This document shows, piece after piece, positions 43,857 to 51,268 of a stretch of 64,000 nucleotides of DNA. Origin of the DNA: Solirubrobacteraceae bacterium (GTDB lineage: Bacteria > Actinomycetota > Thermoleophilia > Solirubrobacterales > Solirubrobacteraceae); the NCBI GenBank assembly GCA_017882455.1, contig JADGPL010000005.1:62001-126000 (forward strand), in the 5' to 3' direction. Both the position numbers and the translations under genes were made by a program. Below the pieces are notes generated by a model. It was given only the letters and a program-made list of their open reading frames with translations, was not told the origin of the DNA and did no database searches. How positions within the stretch are numbered: the stretch's first letter is position 1; the number at the start of each line of letters is the position of its first letter.

Positions 43857-44747
43857 GTGACCGAGCGCCGCCTGAGCGCCAACGGCGTCGAGCTCCACGT
43901 CCTCGACGAGGGCGAGGGACCGCTGGTGATCCTCTGCCACGGCTTTCCCGAGCTGGCCTTCTCCTGGCGCCATCAGCTGCCGGCGTTGGCCGGGGCGGGC
44001 TTCCGCGTGGTGGCTCCTGACATGCGCGGCTACGGAGGTAGCTCCGCGCCTTCACAGATCGAGGCCTACGACGTGGTCTCGCTGTGCGGGGACCTGTGCG
44101 GCCTGCTCGACGCCCTGGACGCAGAGTCGGCGGTGTTCGTGGGCCACGACTGGGGCGCGAGCGTGGTGTGGCAGCTCGCCGTGCTGGAGCCCGAGCGCGT
44201 CCGTGCGGTGGCCGGTCTGAGCGTGCCCTTCGTTCCGCGCGCGCCGGCGCCCCCGATCCCGATCATGCGCAGGCACCTAGGCGAGGACTTCTACATCGTG
44301 TGGTTCCAGGAGCCGGGGGTGGCCGACGAGGCGTTGGCGCGCGATGTGCGCCGCACCCTGACCACCTCGCGCCAGTGGACGGCCGAGTGGGCCGAGGAGG
44401 AGGGCCGTCCCACCCGCAGGGCCTCATGGCTGTCCGAGGAGGAGCTCGCCGTCTACGTGGAGAGCTTCGAGCGCACAGGGTTCACGGGCGGGCTGAACTG
44501 GTATCGCAACATCGACCGCAACTGGGAGCTGACGGCCGCGGTGGCCGAGAGGCGCGTGGAGCAGCCCGCGCTGTTCCTCACGGGCGAGCTGGACCCGGTG
44601 CGCCGCTTCATGCCCGCCGAGGCGATGGGCGGCTGGGTGACGGACCTGCGCGAGGAGATCGTGGTCCCGGACGCCGGACACTGGGTTCAGCAGCAGGCGC
44701 CGGAGGCGGTCAACGAGGCGCTGCTGGACTTCCTGCGCGAGATCTGA
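43857..44747 (+). CDS. Epoxide hydrolase-like alpha/beta hydrolase
   Basis: A 296-residue hydrolase of the soluble epoxide hydrolase/haloalkane dehalogenase branch. The oxyanion motif is HGFPELAFSWRHQ, the nucleophile is aspartate in GHDWGAS, the acid is in GELDPVRR and the histidine is in GHWVQQQAPE. A cap-domain tyrosine for epoxide opening is plausible in GLNWYRN. The GTG at 43857 opens the conserved region; no ATG is nearby in frame. The substrate is unknown; detoxification or lipid epoxide hydrolysis is typical. Confidence 0.87.
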   Translation: MTERRLSANGVELHVLDEGEGPLVILCHGFPELAFSWRHQLPALAGAGFRVVAPDMRGYGGSSAPSQIEAYDVVSLCGDLCGLLDALDAESAVFVGHDWGASVVWQLAVLEPERVRAVAGLSVPFVPRAPAPPIPIMRRHLGEDFYIVWFQEPGVADEALARDVRRTLTTSRQWTAEWAEEEGRPTRRASWLSEEELAVYVESFERTGFTGGLNWYRNIDRNWELTAAVAERRVEQPALFLTGELDPVRRFMPAEAMGGWVTDLREEIVVPDAGHWVQQQAPEAVNEALLDFLREI

Positions 44748-44869
44748 GCACGAGCGCCCCCCTTCGGATGTGCTCTGGACAGCGATCTGCCGGCCTCGGC
44801 GGTCCCGGCCCGCGCCCGCTAACCTAAGGTCGACATAAAGCTCAGCGCAGGGCGCTGGATCTCGTTTGC

Positions 44870-44889
44870 GGGGCGGGACGGGGGCGGGG
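44870..44889 (+). other. G-quadruplex-capable tract upstream of the aryl-acid cluster
   Basis: Four guanine runs (4, 3, 5 and 4 bases) separated by one- or two-base loops lie on the plus strand, about 90 bp before the probable start of the chorismate-lyase-like gene. The pattern satisfies the usual intramolecular G4 definition. In a GC-rich genome such tracts arise by chance, so a regulatory role is unproven. Confidence 0.4.
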
Positions 44890-44979
44890 CCAAACGTATC
44901 CTGAGCCCGACCAAGCAGTATCCGGAAACCGATCGACTCGCGCCTTGGGCGGCGAGCCGTCGCATGAGAGGTAACGACG

Positions 44980-45624
44980 ATACTCGCCGAACGCCTAGCC
45001 GAACGCCATTTCACCGCGCAGAGTGAGTCCGCGGCGGGGCTCGAGAGTGTTGAGATCGCGCAGCTGGACGCGTTTCTCCGCGGGCTCCTCTTCACCGACG
45101 GGACCGTGTCGAGGGCCCTCGAGGCCCACACCCTCCTGCCAGTGGCAGTCGAGACGGTGGAGCAGGTCGCCACCACGACATCGGGGCTCAACGCCCGCTA
45201 CCTGGCCGGGGCGGAGGGGGAGGAGTGCGTGAGACGGCGGGTGGTGATCACAATCGCGGGGCGGGAACCGTCGGTCTGGGCTGAGTCCTATCTGATCCCG
45301 AAGCGACTGCCACCTGAGTTTCTGCCGGTGCTGGGCGACAGCCCGCAGGGCATCGGGGGCTCGCTTCAGCAGATCGGGCTCGAGAGCTGGCGCGAGCTCC
45401 TGTGGTTCGGGCTCGGTGAGCAGCCGGCGTGGTCACCCGGAGGCGCGCCGGGCGGGCCTGTGCTCTGGCGCTTTTACCGGGTCATCACCGGCGGTCTTCC
45501 CGCATTGCTGATCTCAGAGGCCTTCGCAACGGAGATGCGCGGGGGCGTCTACCGACTGTCGGGCTCTGAGGAACGCAACGCCTTGGGCGGGCCCTGCGCG
45601 GACGAGAGCGTCGGTGGTGGCTGA
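44980..45624 (+). CDS. Chorismate pyruvate-lyase-like (UbiC/DUF98) protein, start unresolved
   Basis: A protein of about 214 residues with the chorismate lyase-like fold, releasing 4-hydroxybenzoate and pyruvate from chorismate in Rv2949c and UbiC. The conserved N-terminal LDAFLRGLLFTDGTVSRALEAHTLLPV and C-terminal LWRFYRVITGGLPALLISEAF are both present. No ATG, GTG or TTG precedes this conserved N-terminus in frame. The first in-frame GTG (45106) would remove a core helix. A GAGAGG ribosome binding site lies eight bases before an ATA codon at 44980, after an in-frame stop at 44965, and an ATG at 44964 opens another frame. An ATA start or a one-base frameshift is likely. Its stop nearly abuts the ligase gene. 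Confidence 0.68.
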   Translation: MLAERLAERHFTAQSESAAGLESVEIAQLDAFLRGLLFTDGTVSRALEAHTLLPVAVETVEQVATTTSGLNARYLAGAEGEECVRRRVVITIAGREPSVWAESYLIPKRLPPEFLPVLGDSPQGIGGSLQQIGLESWRELLWFGLGEQPAWSPGGAPGGPVLWRFYRVITGGLPALLISEAFATEMRGGVYRLSGSEERNALGGPCADESVGGG

Positions 45625-45625
45625 G

Positions 45626-48535
45626 ATGGCTGGGAGCGCCAATGCAAACGCCAGCCTGGTGATCGACAGAAACGTCGAAGCCGGACGCGGCGAGAGGGCG
45701 GCCTACATCACTCGAGAGGAGACGCTGACCTACGAGCAGCTGCTCGTACGGGTGAATCGCATGGGTCACCTGCTGCGCGAGCTCGGGGTGCGCCGTGAAG
45801 AGCGGGTGCTGCTCGTGCTCGACGACACCACGGTGTTTCCGGTGGCCTTCCTGGCGGCGCTCCGCATCGGCGCGGTCCCGGTGCCGGTGAGCGTGCGCGA
45901 GCGCGCGGAGAACTTCCGCTATTTCATCGAGGACTCCTACGCCCGCGTGGCGGTGTGTGACGCCGGGATCCTGGCGAGCCTGCAGGCAGCGACGGCCGGC
46001 CTGGAGCTGCGCTACATCGCCCGCGGCGGAGGCGACGGCGCGGTCGAGCTCGACGGCGCCCTCAGCTCCCACGATCACGAGCTTGCTCCCGTGGCCACCC
46101 ATGCCGACGACATGGCCTTCTGGCTCTACACCTCTGGCTCGACGGGCAAGCCGAAGGGCGTGGTCCACCTTCACAAAACCATCGGCGTGACGTGTGAGAC
46201 GTTTGGCCGCGAGGTGCTGGAGATGTCAGAGGACGACTGCATCTTCTCGACGACGAAGCTCTACCACGCCTACGGCCTGGGAAACAGCTTCTCCTACCCT
46301 CTGTATTTCGGCGCGAGCGCCGTCCTGCTCGAGGGCCCGCCCACTCCCGAGCGCCTGCTGAGCACCCTCCGCGCGCATCGACCGAGCCTGTTCTGCTCCG
46401 TGCCGGCCCTCTACAAACAGCTCGCCGCGGATGTCGATGCAGGTGACGCCTTCGACTCGGTGCGCCGGTGCATCTCGGCTGCGGAGCCGCTGCCGACCAG
46501 GACCTTCGAGCGATGGCGTGAGCGCTTCGATCTGGAGATCCTCGACGGGATCGGTGCGACCGAGATGATCGTCTCGTTCTGCTCCAACAAGGCAGGGGAC
46601 GTGGCCCCTGGAACGACCGGCCGGCCGATACTCGGCTATGAGCTGCGGCTGCTGGACGAGACGGCCGGAGAGGTGAAGGGCGCAGGCGTGGGCGCGCTCG
46701 AGGTGAAGGGCGACTCGCGGGCCGCCTGCTACTGGCACCAGCAGGCCCGGTCGAGACGCGTCATGCGCGGCGAGTGGCTCGCCACCGGCGACCGGTTCGA
46801 GCGGCGCGAGGACGGAAGGTACGTGTATGTGGGGCGCACCGACGACATGCTGAAGGTGGGCGGTCTGTGGGTCTCGCCGATAGACATGGAGCAGGTGCTG
46901 CTCGAGCACCCGGCAGTGGCGGGAGTGGGAGTGGTGGGCGCGAAGATCGACGACTACACGCGGCTCGTCGCCTTCGTCGAGTGCGCGGCGCAGGCGAGTC
47001 CTGGCGATCAGCTCAGCGAGAGCCTGCGGGCGCTCTGCAAGCAGCGGCTGCGAGACCACGAATATCCGCACCTGATCCGCTTCGTGGAGGAGATTCCCAG
47101 GACGTTGAACGGAAAGCCGCAGCGCTTCAAGCTCAGAGAGCGGATCGAGCGGGAGCTATCGGCGGCGCCCGTCCCACCCAGCGAGGAGCGGCCCCGGCAC
47201 GCGGTCTTCACGGGCGGCGAAGCCCAGGAGCTCGCGCCCCTGTCGGAGGCCGACCGCGAGCAGGCGGTGCTCGAGTTCGTGCTGGGTGAGATCTCGACTC
47301 TGCTCGGCGGGGAGTTGGCCACCGCGATCGACGCCGGACGGACCTTCGAGCAGCTCGGGTTCGACTCGCTGATGGCTGTCGAGCTCAGCAATCGGCTGGC
47401 CAACGCCTCGGGGTTGCGGCTCCCCTCGACCCTGATCTTCGACTACCCCACGCCGGACGCGGTGGCGCGGGCCGTGCTGGCCGAGATGGACGGCCTCGAG
47501 CCGCCGCCACCGGACGGAGCAGCCGCGCTCGCGCTCGCGGCGACGCTCGAGGAGGTGACGCGGCGCGCTCCGAGAGCCAGGATGCCGCCGGCCCCCGTTG
47601 CCGTGCGCCTGAAGACGTCGGCCGTGCTGCGGGCCGTGCTCCCCACGCGAGTCGCGGTCGGGCGAGCCGAGCGCCAGGGCCAGGCAATCTGGGAGCACAG
47701 CGCGAGCGAGCGCGAGGATGCGCTCGCGGCGGTGGAGACGATCGTCAGCGGCACGCCCCGCGCCGGCGAGCTCGAAGAGCTCGCGCGCCTGCACCTGATC
47801 GAGCGCATTGCCGACAGGGCGCTCTTCTGGGAGCGGCCGTGGAGGGTGCATATGGACGACGCGTCGGCTCGGCGCGTGCGGGAGGCTCTGGCGAGCGAGC
47901 GCGGGGTCCTGCTCAGCGCCTGCCACCTGGGCCCCTACTATCGCTTCGACCGCGCAAGGGTCTTTCGCGGCCACCCCACCTATCTCGTGCCCGGCCCGTG
48001 GTTCTTCGAGCCGGTCACACCGGACTACTGGGGTAGGCGCCTGGCCCGCTGGCGCAACGGAACCGTGAGCCGCCTCGTGCGCTCCACTGGCTCCTTCCGA
48101 GTGATTCAGGCGCTGCTCGAACGGGGCGATCCGGTGTTCCTGTTCTTCGACCTACCCGGGCCACGCCAGACCCGCTTTCTGGGCAAGCCGGCGATGCTTG
48201 CCGAAGGCACCGCACAGCTGAGCGTGCGCGCGGACGCGCTCGTGCTGCCGCTACGAGCCCGCCGTGTGGGTCACCAGGCATGGGTGGACGTGGGCACACC
48301 GCTGGACCCTCGTCGCTTCGCGGGCGTCGACGAGCTACATGAAGCGCTGAGCGCCGTGCATGAGGCGTGGATCCTCGAGAACCCCGCGGCGATGGAGGAT
48401 CCACGCAACACCGGCTGGCAGGATGGCGCCACCCCGCAGGCGTGGATGGGGACCTCGGCGCTGCCGTCGAGGCGCCGCCGCGAGCACTCCGACGGCTCGC
48501 GTCAGAAGTCGGGAGTCGCCGGAAGCCCGACGTAG
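45626..48535 (+). CDS. Aryl-acid adenylating ligase, carrier protein and LpxL-type acyltransferase fusion
   Basis: A 969-residue three-part protein. Residues 1-510 are an ANL adenylating enzyme of the benzoate-CoA ligase/FadD22 type (YTSGSTGKPKGVVH, GATEM, TGDRF, the C-terminal lysine in LNGKPQRF). Residues 540-615 are a carrier domain with the phosphopantetheine serine Ser581 in GFDSLMAVEL. Residues 640-930 resemble LpxL-type lysophospholipid acyltransferases (LLSACHLGPYY, then FLFFDLPGPRQTRFLGKP). Catalytic His767 is followed by Tyr where the family has Asp/Glu (HX4D/E). Likely reaction: load 4-hydroxybenzoate or a derivative on the carrier and transfer it to an acceptor. ATG 45626 is preferred; GTG 45614 is possible. 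Confidence 0.85.
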   Translation: MAGSANANASLVIDRNVEAGRGERAAYITREETLTYEQLLVRVNRMGHLLRELGVRREERVLLVLDDTTVFPVAFLAALRIGAVPVPVSVRERAENFRYFIEDSYARVAVCDAGILASLQAATAGLELRYIARGGGDGAVELDGALSSHDHELAPVATHADDMAFWLYTSGSTGKPKGVVHLHKTIGVTCETFGREVLEMSEDDCIFSTTKLYHAYGLGNSFSYPLYFGASAVLLEGPPTPERLLSTLRAHRPSLFCSVPALYKQLAADVDAGDAFDSVRRCISAAEPLPTRTFERWRERFDLEILDGIGATEMIVSFCSNKAGDVAPGTTGRPILGYELRLLDETAGEVKGAGVGALEVKGDSRAACYWHQQARSRRVMRGEWLATGDRFERREDGRYVYVGRTDDMLKVGGLWVSPIDMEQVLLEHPAVAGVGVVGAKIDDYTRLVAFVECAAQASPGDQLSESLRALCKQRLRDHEYPHLIRFVEEIPRTLNGKPQRFKLRERIERELSAAPVPPSEERPRHAVFTGGEAQELAPLSEADREQAVLEFVLGEISTLLGGELATAIDAGRTFEQLGFDSLMAVELSNRLANASGLRLPSTLIFDYPTPDAVARAVLAEMDGLEPPPPDGAAALALAATLEEVTRRAPRARMPPAPVAVRLKTSAVLRAVLPTRVAVGRAERQGQAIWEHSASEREDALAAVETIVSGTPRAGELEELARLHLIERIADRALFWERPWRVHMDDASARRVREALASERGVLLSACHLGPYYRFDRARVFRGHPTYLVPGPWFFEPVTPDYWGRRLARWRNGTVSRLVRSTGSFRVIQALLERGDPVFLFFDLPGPRQTRFLGKPAMLAEGTAQLSVRADALVLPLRARRVGHQAWVDVGTPLDPRRFAGVDELHEALSAVHEAWILENPAAMEDPRNTGWQDGATPQAWMGTSALPSRRRREHSDGSRQKSGVAGSPT

Positions 48536-49677
48536 TTCTCGGCGAGGCTCCGGGCGGCGGCCTCCGAGCGCGTGAGCTGGTCGAGCCGCGCAAGCTGCAG
48601 CCGCCGCTGAAACGGGCCTCCGCCGAGGTCGTGCAGGAGCTGGGTCATGTAGTTGGAGAAGTCCTGCGCCTGCCACACCCGCCGCAGCGCCGTCTCGGAG
48701 TAGGCGTCGAGGGCCTCGCCCGAGCCGTCGAGGTACCACGAGGTGAGCGCGGCGGCCAGCAGGCGTACGTCGTTGAGGGCGAGGTTGAGCCCCTTGGCGC
48801 CGGTCGGCGGCACGATGTGGGCGGCATCGCCGAGAAGGAACAGGCGGCCGTGGCGCAGGGGCTCGCAGACGAAGCTGCGCATGGCCGTGATGCCCTTCTC
48901 GATGATGGGGCCTTCGTTGACGCGCCACCCCTCGGTGGCGAGCCGTGTCTGCAGCTCGGCCCAGATGCGCTCCTCCGACCAATCCTCGATCCGCTCGTCG
49001 GCGGCAACCTGCAGATAGAGGCGGCTGATGCGGGGGGAGCGCATCGAGTAGAGCGCGAAGCCACGCTCGTGCCAGGCGTAGATGAGCTCGTCGGTGGCAG
49101 GGGCGGCCTCCGCGAGGATGCCGAGCCAGCTGAACGGATAGACGAACTCGTACTGGGTGAGGGCGCCGTCCGGAATCGAGTCTCTGCACACGCCGTGGAA
49201 TCCGTCACAGCCTGCGATCACATCGCAGTGAAGCTCGTGCTGCTCGCCGCGATGGAGATAGGTGATGCTGGGGTGCTCGCTGTCGGTGTCGTGCACGGCG
49301 GTCCCGGACACCTCGAAGTGAAGCGGCCCGCCATTTCGCAGCCGGGCTGCGACCAGGTCCTTGACGACCTCCTGCTGACCGTAGATCGTGATCTGGCGGC
49401 CCGTTAGCTCGGAGATGCGCAGGTGCTGGGTGCGGCCGGAGTGACGCAGGTAGATGCCGTGATGCTCGAGCCCCTCGCGGGTGAGCCGCTCGCCGACCCC
49501 AAGCGCGTGCAGCAGCTCGACGCTGTTCTGCTCGAGCAAGCCGGCGCGGACCCGTTGCTCGACATACTCACGGGAACGGCACTCGAGTACAACCGACTCG
49601 ATCCCCGCGCGTTCGAGCATCAACGCAAGCGTCAGCCCTGCCGGCCCGGCACCGACGATGCCGACCTGCGTCTTCAC
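48502..49677 (-). CDS. pobA: 4-hydroxybenzoate 3-monooxygenase
   Basis: A 391-residue FAD-dependent hydroxylase converting 4-hydroxybenzoate to 3,4-dihydroxybenzoate with NADPH; classic PobA has about 394 residues. FAD motif GIVGAGPAGLTLALML, the PobA-typical EYVEQRVRAGLLEQ and the FAD-ribityl segment GRLFLLGDAAHIVPPTGAKGLNLAL are present. GTG at 49677 follows TAAGAT by seven bases and has no ribosome binding site. Its 3' end overlaps the ligase fusion by 34 bp in convergent orientation. Here it may make protocatechuate for biosynthesis, since no ring-cleavage gene is nearby. Confidence 0.9.
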   Translation of the reverse strand: MKTQVGIVGAGPAGLTLALMLERAGIESVVLECRSREYVEQRVRAGLLEQNSVELLHALGVGERLTREGLEHHGIYLRHSGRTQHLRISELTGRQITIYGQQEVVKDLVAARLRNGGPLHFEVSGTAVHDTDSEHPSITYLHRGEQHELHCDVIAGCDGFHGVCRDSIPDGALTQYEFVYPFSWLGILAEAAPATDELIYAWHERGFALYSMRSPRISRLYLQVAADERIEDWSEERIWAELQTRLATEGWRVNEGPIIEKGITAMRSFVCEPLRHGRLFLLGDAAHIVPPTGAKGLNLALNDVRLLAAALTSWYLDGSGEALDAYSETALRRVWQAQDFSNYMTQLLHDLGGGPFQRRLQLARLDQLTRSEAAARSLAENYVGLPATPDF

Positions 49678-49684
49678 CGGGCGT

Positions 49685-49694
49685 ATCTTATACT
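49685..49694. promoter_or_regulatory. Overlapping divergent -10 hexamers of pobA and O-methyltransferase
   Basis: TATACT (49689-49694, plus strand) lies six bases before the GTG at 49701. TAAGAT (49690-49685, minus strand) lies seven bases before the GTG at 49677. The two hexamers share two base pairs and there is room for no 5' leader in either direction. Only one polymerase can open the DNA here at a time, so the two transcripts should compete. Confidence 0.65.
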
Positions 49695-49700
49695 CCGCCC

Positions 49701-50441
49701 GTGATCGCACGAGCACGCGCGCTGCTGGCGCGCCTGTTGGGAAGGTCCTCTGCGAACCCTGCCCAAGCGGGTTGGAGCGCAACTGATCGCTACATCTGCG
49801 AGCAGCTGCTCTCGCGCGATCCGGCGGCTGATCTGGCACTCGGTGCCAGCGACGCCGCCGGCCTGCCGCCGATCGCGGTCAGCGCCAACCAGGGCAAGCT
49901 GCTCGAACTGCTCGTCCGCATCCAGGGGGCCCACCGGATCCTCGAGCTCGGCACCCTGGGCGGCTACAGCACGATCTGGCTCGCCCGCGGCCTGCCAGCG
50001 GGCGGGAAGCTCGTGACGCTCGAGGCCTCTCCCGAGTTTGCGGAGGTCGCGCGCGGGAACATCGCGGCGGCAGGCCTGGCCGAGGTGGTGGAGCTGCGCG
50101 TGGGGCCGGCTCTCCAGACGCTCCCCGAGCTCGCGGGCGAGGCGCCGTTCGACCTGATCTTCCTGGACGCGGACAAGGTGAACTACACCAGCTACATGGA
50201 GTGGTCGCTGAAGCTCTCCCGTCCCGGAACGCTGATCATCGCCGACAACGTGGTCGGCGCAGGCGCGATCGTGGAGTCCCACGGGCCAGACCCGTGGGGG
50301 GAGGTCGGAGGCGTGCAGGGCGTGCGCCGACTGTATGAGATGCTCAGCGCAGAGCCGCGCCTCAGCGCGACGGCGATCCAGACGGTGGGCGAGAAGGGCT
50401 ACGACGGCTTTGCCCTCGGGCTCGTGACGGCCGAGGTCTAG
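49701..50441 (+). CDS. Class I SAM-dependent O-methyltransferase (catechol/CCoAOMT type)
   Basis: A 246-residue O-methyltransferase. SAM motif is ELGTLGGYSTIWLARGLP, and metal/catechol-site residues lie in LIFLDADKVNY and TLIIADNVVGAG, typical of cation-dependent catechol methyltransferases. With pobA encoded divergently, the expected chemistry is methylation of protocatechuate or a protocatechuoyl thioester to a vanillate-type product. GTG at 49701 is a leaderless-type start. The 3' end overlaps the convergent GyrI-like gene by four bases. Confidence 0.88.
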   Translation: MIARARALLARLLGRSSANPAQAGWSATDRYICEQLLSRDPAADLALGASDAAGLPPIAVSANQGKLLELLVRIQGAHRILELGTLGGYSTIWLARGLPAGGKLVTLEASPEFAEVARGNIAAAGLAEVVELRVGPALQTLPELAGEAPFDLIFLDADKVNYTSYMEWSLKLSRPGTLIIADNVVGAGAIVESHGPDPWGEVGGVQGVRRLYEMLSAEPRLSATAIQTVGEKGYDGFALGLVTAEV

Positions 50442-51073
50442 CTGCCCCCACTCGCGACTGCGATCGGTTGACGGACGATCGTCCTCATCTTCTCCGGTGC
50501 GCAGCGCCTCGGATCGCTGAGGTAGATCTCGTGATGCTTGCCGGCGCGCTCATAGCCCTGCTGGGCGATGAAGGCGTGCAGTCGCTCGATCGTCGGGCCC
50601 TCTTGGGCGTAGGGGCCGATGTGCATGAGCTGAGCTGCGAGTCCCTCGGCGAAGCGCTCGAAGCGCACTCGCGCGGCAAGGTCGCTCGAGATCTTCTCGG
50701 CGGCCTTCGCGCGGGCCTCCTGGAGGATCTCACCGGTCACCAGATCGGGCTGCATGATCATCAACGTCCAGTCCCAGGCCGCCTTGTCTTCGGTGGTGAA
50801 CGCGGACATGTCGAGCGCCCAGAACAGTCCCTCGAGCGGCAGCACGCCATAGTCGACCCCGTCGGGGGCTCGCTTGATCGCGAACTTGGCGGCGTAGGCG
50901 ATCGAGTAGAGCGCCCCCACGGCGTCACTGAAGTCGGCGGCAGTGTTGGGATCGCCGTGGCCATCGAGCATCACATAGGCGAGCTCGGGCACGTCAACGA
51001 TCGTGGGCTCACTGCCGGGCGCATACAGCTCACGCAACTCGCGCTTGAAGTCGACCTTGGTCGCGGACGGCAT
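50438..51073 (-). CDS. GyrI-like small-molecule-binding domain protein
   Basis: A 211-residue protein with a GyrI-like/SOUL-type effector-binding fold (MLDGHGDPNTAADFSDAVGALYSIAYAAKF near the start; the final GYERAGKHHEIYLSDPRRCAPEKMRTIVRQP is typical). No DNA-binding domain. GGAGG lies five bases before the ATG at 51073, which decides this start over one ten codons upstream. Members of this family bind hydrophobic cations or hydrolyse small electrophiles. Confidence 0.85.
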   Translation of the reverse strand: MPSATKVDFKRELRELYAPGSEPTIVDVPELAYVMLDGHGDPNTAADFSDAVGALYSIAYAAKFAIKRAPDGVDYGVLPLEGLFWALDMSAFTTEDKAAWDWTLMIMQPDLVTGEILQEARAKAAEKISSDLAARVRFERFAEGLAAQLMHIGPYAQEGPTIERLHAFIAQQGYERAGKHHEIYLSDPRRCAPEKMRTIVRQPIAVASGGS

Positions 51074-51268
51074 CTCTACCTCCAGGTTGGCGAGGGTGGC
51101 CACCGATGATCACGATCGCCGGCAGGGTCCCCATCGGTGGTGACTACTGGAGCACCGGAGGCAAACCACCGGAGGCCGCCGGGCGCGCGTGCCGTAACCT
51201 CCGCGGATGCTCGCGTCCTCGGCCTGGGGCAACACCGGTGCCGGTATGCCCAAAGCCACGACACAGCG

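Noticed and set aside
45106-45624. Taking the GTG at 45106 as the start of the chorismate-lyase-like gene
   Set aside because: It would remove the conserved LDAFLRGLLFTDGT segment that is open in the same frame just upstream, so the coding region must begin earlier.
44748-50441. Classifying the aryl-acid cluster as an aryl polyene or polyketide cluster
   Set aside because: No ketosynthase, ketoreductase or dehydratase genes are present within or next to it in the window.
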